A stretch of 64,000 bases of DNA from Alisma plantago-aquatica (Eukaryota > Streptophyta > Magnoliopsida > Alismatales > Alismataceae), in contig OY856413.1 of NCBI GenBank assembly GCA_963693085.1, forward strand, positions 469,829,879-469,893,878, in the 5' to 3' direction. Of the stretch, positions 49,451 through 58,578 are shown piece by piece. A program made the position numbers and the translations under genes. Numbering within the stretch: the stretch's first letter is position 1; each line of letters starts with the position of its first letter. The notes under the pieces were generated by a model. It was not told the DNA's origin, searched no databases, and was given only the letters and a program-made list of their open reading frames with translations.

Positions 49451-51600
49451 GGGTTCAAACCGCATGAACATAAAGGTGACACATAGGTTATATTTGAATA
49501 GGGTTTCTTATGTTGAAGCCTTTAATTGGCTAAAGCCATCATAACCACTAATAAATTGAGTCAATTAGGATGAGCCTCAAACAAATGGACTCCAATGTGA
49601 CCCTAAATTGAAAGCCAATTAGGGTGAAGTCTAACTCAATTAGGGTTTCCAATCGGCTAATCATCAATTTCCAACAATGTGAATCAAAACAAGGTTGAAC
49701 CTATCAATTGAACTCCAATTGGGCTCAAACTTGGCTCAAACGGTCTTGAGATCGTTTGTATGATCTCCAAACGGTCTTGAGACCGTTTGCCCAAAGTTTG
49801 ACCAAAAATTAAGTTGATTTGATAAGGGTTGAGTCCTAATTAAATTACAAATCAGCACTTTTCATCAATTTATCAATATCTTGTGATTGGACCCTCAAAC
49901 CATCAAATTTCTTTAACCCTAGACCTCCAAACGGTCTTGGGGTGTCACTAAACGAGTTTGAGATCGTTTGGATGAACCCCCAAACGGTTTTGAACTCGTT
50001 TGGGTCCTTCAACCCAACACTCATCAAAATCTATATAAAAATCACCAAATTTAACTCGATTAGGGTTAGGGTGTTGAAATGCATTCAACTCTTAATTGGT
50101 TAGGAATTAGATCATGATTCTTGGTAGAAATGAAATTCAATATATTATGAACAGGAATACCAAACGGTCAATGCTTGGTCAACTCCTTCAAATGGGTTGG
50201 AACCCGTTTGCCCAAAGATTCAAGTTAATCAGTTTAGAAAACAACACTTAATTCAATTCGAGTGCCTAATTGATTGGCCTTCAACCTACGATTCCTTTGG
50301 AGTTAACCCCTCAAATTTGGTGGGTCATTAGCCTACATAATTTTGAATAGAAATCCCAAACGGTCAATGCTTGGTCAACGCCCTCAAACGGATTGGAACC
50401 CGTTTGACCAAACCGACCTGTTGAACCCGTTTGGATTGAAACGAGTGTGAGATCGTTTGACCTATTGGTCCAAGATCGTTTAGTAAAGTTGGATAAGGAC
50501 CAACATAGGTATTAACGCCCCTTGTCTTCAACCTTGAAACCAAGGTCTGTTCTTCACGAAAAAGCTTGCAAGCATGCAAAGAAGGATGGGGAAGAAGAAG
50601 AACTAACTATTATTTGCACGAATAAAAGTATGCATAACAAAGCAAAAGGTTTAGAATTATAAAACCCGCCTTAAGGTCGTTCCTTGAGCTCCAAGCTTCC
50701 AAGCTTCAAGTCTTTAATGGTGTCTTGAGCTCCACAGGTCAGCCAAGGGTATTTCTCCAAGGAAAGGTTGGGAAAAGATGGCTAGAGCTGCTTGGCCGTT
50801 CTCCTCTTCTCCAGAGCTCTGTCCTATGTCGGTCTAAGCAAGGAAATAAGAAAGGAAGTGAAGGAAACGTTCCTTTACAAACAAAGGAAGGGTGTATATA
50901 TATCTTGGGGTCATTTCCAACATAAGGACAAATAGTTTCTCCTTTTCACAACTAGGTCCTTCCTTTCTTTTAGGCACGTCCCTCCTCTTCTTTTCTAAGG
51001 TAAAACTCCTTCTAAAACCAAGAACTAAAGGCAAGGAATGTCAACTTATCACTAAGGTTCATATGTACATAAGGGTCTCCTTACTTACATCTTGATGATT
51101 TAATTACAAAGGTGTTCCTTATTATATGATTATTCAAAGGAAGTGCCCCCCTCATCATTATTACTCTACATGATGTCAAAAGCCATAAAAGATGTTCTAG
51201 ATGGTGTATTTTGTAAGTTGCACCCCTCATTTGGGTAATTTGCACTTTAATCCAAATTAGGGTTTTTAAGCACAAGGATCATTCCACAAGCTGCATCTTG
51301 ATGCCCAGGCTTGGGAAATCCATCATACCTCATCATATCCACTCATAAGATGTCTCATCATCAGAGGAACATCTTAACTTGTGAAGTTTGCAAGTTAAAC
51401 CCCTTATCTGGGTAATTTTGCACATAGGTCTCTGTATTACAAAACAATATTACAACATTATTCAAAAGGGACAGAAAAAGGAATATATGTTCCTTAGGAA
51501 CTTAATTACATGCCAAAAGAAAATCACAAGGATTTTATTACATATTTAGGCAAAACACCTAGGGTTAGTTCATAACCCACGTCAGGGATGTTACACCTAA

Positions 51601-51932
51601 CCTCATTGTCGGCTCTTGTTCTCACTGTCGCTCACACTTGCCGACGCCAAGGTCGACGCCAAAGCCGATGCCAAGGTCGCCGCCACCAACGTGTCGTTCG
51701 TCGCTCGCCGCTCGATCACAAGCTTGCCAAGGTCGTCTCCACCGTTGTTTCTTACTGACTCGCCGCCAAAAGCACCGCCAAGGTCTCGCCGGGTCATAGC
51801 TCACCAGCTCGCCACCAAGGTCACTACTGCTTCTCCAAAAGCCACCTGCCGCTGACTCACCTTCTCTCATGCGGCCCAGTCGTGTTGATAACGGCAAACG
51901 AAAAGCTTTTCCTCCACGCTCGCGCCTGACAG
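51601..51932 (+). other. GC-rich segment, possible 5' exon of the CACTA gene
   Basis: GC-rich DNA follows the nested insertion and the CCTAA TSD. Its plus-strand frame 51616-51855 reads an Ala/Lys/Ser/Pro-rich peptide from GCCAAGGTCG repeats. It ends with CTGACAG followed by GTAAGATT at 51933, a good 5' splice site, which suggests an upstream exon spliced toward 52944. The product is not recognisable and the reading could be untranslated leader. Confidence 0.4.
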
Positions 51933-52009
51933 GTAAGATTTTCCATTTCCCATTTCAAGCTCTATGTTGTCCTTTGCACGACTATGTTTGTTCTCTTCCA
52001 TATGTTGGG

Positions 52010-52215
52010 TGTAGGGTGTAGCACGACCGTGCTAGGTAGCATGGCCGTGTTGGTGTCTTTAGCATGGCCGTGTTGGTGTCTTTTGCACGACTAAGTTGAA
52101 ATGCCAGTGTTGCATGGCCGTGATAGGTACACTGGTCGTGTTGGCTGTCTTTTGCATTTGAGTTGTACCACGGTCGTGCTAGGTACACTGGTCGTGTTGG
52201 CTATCTTTTGCATTT
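52010..52215 (+). repeat. GCATGGCCGTG / CACTGGTCGTG minisatellite
   Basis: Repeats of GCATGGCCGTGTTGGTGTCT and CACTGGTCGTGTTGGC occur with GCACGACCGTGC and ACCACGGTCGTGC palindromic variants. A 65-bp portion is duplicated, with GGTACACTGGTCGTGTTGGC at 52125 and again near 52171. It lies in the putative first intron. Confidence 0.75.
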
Positions 52216-52589
52216 GAGTCTTGATTTACTGTTATCTATTATGAAAGATCTTGCATGATGTTTAATTTACGCCTTTCTATTTATTTCTGTTAAGAGCACC
52301 TAATTGATTATTCAATTCAGTACTTATAAATGAATGTTTATCTAGTAAACCAACCAATAATAAAAACATGTATTCTTTTTATATGTACATTTTATTATCA
52401 ATCACATATGTAATTAATCATTGTATACAATCTAAAAATACAAGGGTAGACATTGTTTAGTTTTAGATTGACACTTTAGGGTTTATAGATGAGACCACCT
52501 ATGCATAAATATGACAAATACATTTATATATAAACTTAGAAACCCATTCAAAATTTATTCATTAGGAGTAAATTTTGGATAGTCCCTGA

Positions 52590-52832
52590 TATGGGACTGT
52601 TTTTGGATATTTAATCTCACTTAGGATGTAGTTGTATAATGTATGTTTAGTTTTGAATAAATTTTTTTAGTAATATTTCCTCATTTGTTCTCTGGGTACA
52701 TTTGTGAGTGGTTATTTGCCATTTACATTGATGTACTTGGAGAACTAAGAGGAAATGCTGCTGAAATTTTATTGAAAACTAAACATACATTATACAATTA
52801 CTAGTGAGGTTAAATATTCAAAAATGGTATAG
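52590..52832. mobile_element. Foldback (MITE-like) element in the CACTA intron
   Basis: The segment folds on itself almost end to end. TTTTTGGATATTTAATCTCAC and TTGTATAATGTATGTTTAG on the left are inverted as CTAAACATACATTATACAA and GTGAGGTTAAATATTCAAAA on the right. An inner pair (TTCCTCATTTGTTCTC with GAGAACTAAGAGGAA) extends the arms to about 100 bp, leaving a loop of about 30-40 bp. There is no coding capacity. I could not fix the exact ends or a TSD. Confidence 0.75.
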
Positions 52833-52943
52833 GTGGTACACTTTAGTATAAAAGAAATGAATTTCCTATCAAAAAAACCTTACAACTTATAGTATCAATA
52901 TTAAATGCTCAGTTTGATAATTCATTTTAATGTGATCTAGAAA

Positions 52944-54611
52944 ATGGATCGAAGTTGGATGTCTTTCAAGAACCGTTGCAGTCCAGAGTTTACCAAAGGT
53001 GTTGATGAATTTATCAGATTTGCTGAGGAACATAGGAAACTACCTACAGATAGGTTTTATTGTCCATGTAGAAATTGTGGTAACAATTTGAAATTTGATA
53101 CTGTTGAGGAAATTAAGAATCATGTCATATGCAATGGGATCATACAAGGTTATAATGAATGGTATTGGCATGGTGAGAAACTTAATTATGGATCAGAAAA
53201 TGTCGATACTAATAGTGGTGACATAGAAGATATAGATGATGATGTTAATGTCAATGATGAACTGATTCAGGATGACCCGATTCAGGATGATATGGTTGAT
53301 GAGATGCTACGTAGCTGTTAGGACAATGTCATTGATCCACCTTCTTTATTTGCAAACATTGTCCATGATGCTAAAAAACCATTATATAAGGGTTGTACTA
53401 AGTTCACGAGGTTGAGTGATGTGATGCAATTATATACTCTTAAAGCTCAAAACCGGTGGAGCGATAAGAGTTTCACTTCATTGTTGTCTTTGTTAAAGGA
53501 AATTCTTCCTGAAGGCAACGAGCTTCCAATTTCTACATATCAAGCAAAGAAAATAATGTGCCCAATGGGAATGGAGGCTAAGAAGATTCATGCATGTCCA
53601 AATAATTGTGTGTTATTTCAGAAGGACTATAGTGATTTGATAAATTGTCCAAAATGTGGTGTGTCAGGTACAAGACTATAAATTCAGCTAAGGCTAAAAA
53701 TGGCTCTCCTGCCAAGGTGATGTGGTATCTACCAATAATACCACGATTTCAATGCTTATTTGCTAATACAGAAGATGCGCAAAATTTGTCTTGGCATGGG
53801 GAGTTAAAGGTCAATGATGATGGTGTCCTATGACATGCATCTGATTCACCACAATGGAAGAAAATTGATTTATTATACCCTCAATTTGGTAAAGAAACAA
53901 GGAACTTAAGACTTGGACTCTGTACAGATGGAATGAATCTATATGGTACATTAAGCAGCCAACATAGCATGTGGCCTGTTATGATTGTTATATACAATCT
54001 TCCTCCTTGGTTGTGTATGAAAAATAAGTATGTCATGTTGTCAATATTGATATCAGGGCCCAAGCAACCTGGAAATGATATTGATGTTTACCTTCAACCT
54101 CTAATTGATGACCTAACGAAATTATGGGAAGAAGGTGTTATGACATATGATGCTTCACGTAAAGAGATCTTTACTTTGCGTGCTATGTTGTTTTGTACGA
54201 TTAATGACTTCCCATCTTATGGAAATTTGTCTGGATATAGCATAAAAGGATACAAAGCATGTCCTGTTTGTGAGGAAAATACTAATTCAATTCGACTGAA
54301 ACATGGTGGTAAAATCATATATCTTGGTCATCGGAGGTTTCTCCCACCAGTGCATCCTTATCGAAGGCAACACAAAACCTTTAATGGGTCAACTGAGGAA
54401 CGAAGTGCTCCTAAACCTATACCAGGAAATGTTGTATATGATAGGGTGAAACATATTGTTAATGAATTTGGAAAGATTTCAAGTAGTCGTATGCTCGCAT
54501 GTGACAAATCTCTATACAAGAAGAGGTCAATATTTTGGGATCTTCCTTATTGGAGATTTTTGACAATTAGACATTGCATTGATGTCATGCATGTTGAAAA
54601 AAATGTGTATA
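52944..54611 (+). pseudogene. tnp2: TNP2-type CACTA transposase, truncated
   Basis: TNP2 is the catalytic transposase of CACTA elements and acts in the nucleus. The ATG at 52944 begins a Transpos_assoc domain (MDRSWM, then FYCPCRNCGNNLKF). The frame is interrupted by TAG (53319-53321), by a shift near 53665 after the CPKCGVS motif, and by TGA (53831-53833). The Transposase_21 core follows (MWYLPIIPRFQCLF, LCTDGMNLYG, CTINDFPSYG, GHRRFLPPVHPYRR, YWRFLTIRHCIDVMHVEKNV). It ends right after DVMHVEKNV; the C-terminal part of the family, including the DUF4218/DUF4216 region, is missing. From about 54612 the open frame runs into a different CACTA protein. At least one typical catalytic segment is therefore lost. 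Confidence 0.92.
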
Positions 54612-57062
54612 ACCATCACATGGGATCCCTTAGTTATGCCCAATGTCGAGAACAACTGGAGAAGCAAATCTCTTCTGGAGAAGGGTCTAGCACAACTCAA
54701 GTTGAGTGTCCACCCCGTTATAAAATTTGGCTTGATGCTAGAAAAAATAAAGAAGGTGAAATTACCAACCCTGCAACTAAGGAGGTGGCACAAAATATGG
54801 TAAGTTCATCACAATTAAGTAATTAAAGAGTAGGATTTAATAATATCTAATTGTTTGTGATTTAATATTTTCATTAAATATGAATAGGATGATCTGTAAT
54901 TGTTTGTGATTTAATATTTTCATTAAATATGAATAGGATGATCTCTATGAGCAAAGAAAACAAGGAAAGTTCATACCAATTGGACGCATGGATGAACTAT
55001 CAGTTGCTCTTGGTACGAAAGAGCATCCTGGCCGTGTTAGGGGATTAGGAGCTGGCATAGGATTCAAGACTTATTATGGGCCTTCAGAATCTAGAAGAGG
55101 TCGTACAGTTACACATGACGAGGTTGAAGCATTAGTATCACAGAAAGTGCAACAAATATTGTCTTCATTTCAGCCTATTCAACCTTCTCAGCCTCCTCAA
55201 ACCGTGTGTCTCTCATATGATGAGGTACAAGCTCGTACTCCAATTGTAGAAGGTCATGGGAGCACTCCCAATGAACCACCACAACAATCTGCAGTAAGTT
55301 TGTTCTATATATGTTAATATGATATATATAATATAGTAGGTATCTGGTTTACCGCTTTGTATATAACTTATATAATTTCAACTAGGTTGGTATGAACTAT
55401 AAACTTACAGTGGAGGTTCCAGAGTACAATTTTGTGGTAGCGGGTAAGGTATACAACATCGGTGGTACATTGCATTGTCAATCAGTTTCTGATGACATTT
55501 GTCGTGTGTCCATCCATCTTGTGTATGACGGAATGGGGAACAAACCACTACCCATACCTTCTTCTGAATATGGTACAGTTGATGAAGCAGAGGGTGCTAT
55601 GGTGGGATGGCCTAGACACTTGGTTATCATTGACAAGGTATATCTACATGTTTTTCATTTTTGACTAGCTACATATATGAACTCATTTAATATAAGTATG
55701 TATTTAATTAACAGGTTTGTAAACCAAAAAGTAAAAATCCTAGTAGTCGTCCTCCTATGCCCAAGCCTTCTTTCATTCTAGAAGCCACATTCGATAAATT
55801 GGGAAATAAAAGTAAATGTTTGGCTCGATACTTAGCCAACCAAAGCCCAGGATCACATATGGGGGTCAATTTAACAGAAGATGCAGTTGGGAGGGACTTT
55901 GAGAATTTTATTTTTCTTGATGATATTATAGAGTTGTTCCAGTATGATTGGCTAAATACTTCGATATTAGAAGTATGGATAAGGTAAGAATTAATCAATA
56001 TAGATTACTCGAATATATACATTTTTATCTTATTTGTAACATATCAAATTTTTACAAATGTTTTACAACCATTTATATACTGAGATGACAAACTTTGATA
56101 TAAAGAATGTCAGATTCTTAGTTCCTTCAATCACTAGTCAAGTGCAGACACAAATGGATGATGTGAATGAGTACTTCAGTACTGCATTCAAATATTTTGG
56201 TTGTGTGGGAAAGGAAATTATTCTAATTCCTATTAAAGTCCAGTAAGTATTATAATTCAATAGAATTCTAATATTGACTAAATTATAATTCTAATTTTTG
56301 TTTTCAATATAAATTTACTCAGATCTAGACATTGGGAACTAGTGGTGGTTGTCCCAAAATTGATGACTTTCTATTATCTTGACCCAATGGGAAAAACAAC
56401 AAGTGGTCACAAACTGAGATTTCCAACTATGGAGTAAGCATAAATTTAGTTTCTATAACATCAATTGTTATGCTTCAACATGATATTTATACTTAGAATT
56501 TCTATTTTGACAACTATCGTAATCAAATTGATTGATAGGGGTATAAAGGCTTATCGTGAAGGTGGAGGAATAATACCCATAAAATTAAAGACACTGACTT
56601 TGAAAAATGTCAAGGTAACTACTTTGACTGCTTAGTCGTATATGTACAACTCTTACAGTAATGTATTAATGTCAAATTTTATATGTTAACTCTCTTATAG
56701 TCTTATTTCTTTATTTGTACAACTCTGTTTGTAGCAGTTTACTAATATTAAGTTATAATTCTTTATTTGTAGTGTCATATACAAAATAATGACTGTGCTT
56801 GTGGCTACTACGTAATGAAGTAATATGCAAACTATTTTGAAAGAAGCATCACTAGACATTCAGAGTATAGATAAGGTAATTAATAAAGAATAACATAATA
56901 AATTTACAAGTGAGATGTGCATCATTTTATAAAATATATATGAGCATGTGCTTTTTTTTGCAGATCTTTACAACTCATCCTTATACACTTGATGGGTTAA
57001 ATGAATTCCGAGAAGAATGGTCAGATGCTTTTCTTAATGAAGTCACAATAACATTGGATTGA
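54612..57062 (+). pseudogene. Transposase_24 and Ulp1-like C48 peptidase, spliced, joined to TNP2
   Basis: This is the second CACTA gene: a Ptta/En/Spm Transposase_24 region (GSLSYAQCREQLEK, LDARKNKEGEITNPATKEVA, then ELSVALGTKEHPGRVRGLGAGIG) followed by a Ulp1-like cysteine peptidase. Proposed exons: to 54799; 54937-55292; 55386-55636; 55715-55982; about 56058-56242; 56322-56434; 56539-56613; 56775-56872; 56964-57062, mostly with GT-AG junctions. Peptidase residues visible are His in RSRHWELVVV (about 56333), Asp in YLDPMG (about 56382), Gln in IQNND and Cys in ACGYYVM (about 56800). A TAA at 56819-56821 cuts the exon after the Cys, and the acceptor near 56057 lacks a clear AG. Ulp1 domains are known from plant transposons; their role there is uncertain. 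Confidence 0.82.
54849..54944 (+). repeat. 49-bp tandem duplication of a 3' splice site
   Basis: AATTGTTTGTGATTTAATAT and the sequence up to GAATAGGATGATCT occur at 54849 and again at 54898. Each copy carries an ATAG acceptor (54886-54887 and 54935-54936). Only the second leads into the coding continuation; the first gives Asp-Asp-Leu and then a TAA. Confidence 0.9.
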
Positions 57063-57477
57063 AACTCATAACTTCATTTGTGTATGTAGATTTGAAACTC
57101 TATCACAATTTACTTTTTGTAGTATGACATTAATATCACTTTGAAACTTGCAATCTATCATTGTTGTTAGTATTTGCTATGTGTATGAATGTTAGTATGT
57201 GCTATATGTCTCATTTGAATGAATCTATCTTAGACTTGCAAGAATGTTAGTACGTGTTGTGTATGAAGACTCAACTCAATATATGTGAATAATTGTTGTT
57301 ATGAAACATCAATTCAAAAAGGATTGGACATAAAAGTTTGCAAATGGCTTTGGAATGCATTTTTAGCTTGCATCATTGCATTTGCAAGTCTATTTCTATT
57401 GCAGGTTTTGAATTGCTTAAAGCAATTCTATTTTGCAGGTTGATGTACTGAAGATTTCTGTTTCTGCAGAATTTTTC
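57063..57477 (+). other. CACTA 3' flank of the gene, non-coding
   Basis: AT-rich DNA between the gene end and the subterminal array, with a repeated GAATGTTAGTA(C/T)GTG phrase (57187 and 57241). No further open frame of note. Confidence 0.6.
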
Positions 57478-58065
57478 TTTAAAAAAAGTGTAACTTCTCG
57501 GGTCGGTTATTTAAAAAACCGTCCCTATAGACTTCTTGGGTCGGCTATTAAAAAAACCGACCCAGTAGGTTCTTTCCCAAAATTCTACAGCAATTTGAAG
57601 ACTTCTAGGGTTGCTTATACAGAAAAACCGACCCAATAGACACTTCTTGGGTTGGTTATACAAAAAACCGACCCAGTAGGTTCATGTACAGCTATGTGAA
57701 GACTTCTAGGGTCGCTTATATAGAAAAACCGACCCAATAGACACTTCTTGGGTCGGTTATTCAGAAAAACCGACACAGTAGGTATTTTTACAGCTATTTG
57801 AAGACTTTTAGGTTCGCTTATGGAGAAAAACTGACCCAATAGATACTTGTTGGGTCGGTTATTCAGAAAAACCGACCCGGTAGGTGTTTTTACAGTTGTT
57901 TGAAGACTTCTAGGGTCGGTTTTTGTTGCTCTTTTGGGTCAGTTTTTTACCTTTTTTGGGTCAGTTTTTTTACCTCTCTTGGGTTGGTTTTTGTTCCCTC
58001 TAGGGTCGGTTTTTTTACCTCTCTAGGGTCGGTTTTTCTACCTCTATAGAATCGCAAGTACTGTA
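57478..58065 (+). repeat. Right subterminal repeat array of CACTA
   Basis: Eight hairpin units of about 50-60 bp (GGGTCGGTTAT, short loop, AAAAACCGACCC, then A(A/G)TAG) run from 57498 to about 57885. A run of six or more single GGGTC(G/A)GTTTTT sites follows to 58050. Paired units alternate TTCTTGGGTCGG and TTCTAGGGTCGC starts, suggesting a two-unit higher-order repeat. Confidence 0.9.
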
Positions 58066-58091
58066 GCGACGCCCACCTAGGCATCGCCTAA

Positions 58092-58147
58092 AAAGTGACG
58101 CTGCAGGCTTCAAAAAATCGACCAGAGAGACCAATACTGTACTAGTG
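58092..58147 (+). repeat. CACTA right terminal inverted repeat
   Basis: It ends TGTACTAGTG at 58147 and carries AGAGAGACCAATAC and AAGTGACGCT, the inverted counterparts of the left end. The CAT TSD follows directly. Confidence 0.9.
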
Positions 58148-58150
58148 CAT

Positions 58151-58500
58151 CCTCAATTGGAGAATTCAACCTGACCTTCATGCCCGCTGAGGACCTGCTT
58201 CAGCTAAAGTTGCACGGTGCCATCTGGGTACTAGAACGGAGTAGGTGGCACAATCAAGGGGTCCTCCGAGTTTGGGAGAACTTGGCAGAGCTCCCAGCGG
58301 CCTTGGATCGCATGGAGGAGCATCAACATGCCAAGTCAACCATCGAATTGACCGGCGGCTCGCGAGAAGAACAACCTGAAGGTTGAAGATGACCAAGAGG
58401 GGAATTACTCCCCTGCCCTCGCATCCCTGTTGAAAGGGATTGTACTTTAAGGTAATTTCACAGTCCCTCTCAATTAAGCGAGTGTTGCCCAACCAGCTTA
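58151..58500 (+). other. Remnant DNA continuing from the left CACTA flank
   Basis: Without the CACTA, 46211 would join 58151. This stretch is GC-richer than its surroundings, and a plus-strand frame (58180-58386) reads MPAEDLLQLKLHGAIWVLER and a hydrophilic tail. It looks like a coding fragment, perhaps from an old retroelement, but I cannot name the family. Confidence 0.4.
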
Positions 58501-58578
58501 TTTTTTTAAATCCAATAAATCCACATGGCCACTTCTAATTGGTAGAAAAAGTGTTATCTTGTAAAATATGTATCTAAT

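Larger units (their letters stand above)
46866..51595 (-). mobile_element. 4.73-kb TG..CA insertion, probable solo LTR
   Basis: It interrupts the CACTA between flanking CCTAA TSDs (46861-46865 and 51596-51600). On the minus strand it starts TGTAACATCCC and ends AGAGCCCACA. I found no repeated ends inside it, no gag-pol domain, no clear primer site and no purine tract, so a solo LTR left by recombination is the simplest reading. A TGTAACATCCC start is common in gypsy LTRs. It contains a 40-bp telo-box array (48451-48710) and a hairpin minisatellite (49150-49450). A short CAG-rich stretch near 47180-47260 reads as glutamine-rich on the minus strand and could be a coding remnant. Confidence 0.75.
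46212..58147 (+). mobile_element. CACTA (En/Spm) DNA transposon
   Basis: Terminal inverted repeats start CACTAGTACA at both ends, followed by a (T/C)GGTCTCT block, with a further shared AGCGTCACTT at about 46255 and 58092. The 3-bp TSD is CAT (46209-46211 and 58148-58150). Subterminal regions carry arrays of GGGTCGGTT/AACCGACCC hairpins, as expected for sites bound by the element's own protein. The plus-strand interior encodes a truncated TNP2 transposase joined to a Transposase_24/Ulp1 gene. Removing the 4.73-kb nested insertion leaves about 7.2 kb. The transposase is broken, so the copy is non-autonomous, but its ends look usable. Confidence 0.95.

Noticed and set aside
49335..49544. Frame with repeating DSFGLKRVW phrases
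   Set aside because: It reads a 26-bp minisatellite whose period is not a multiple of three, and it has no support as a protein.
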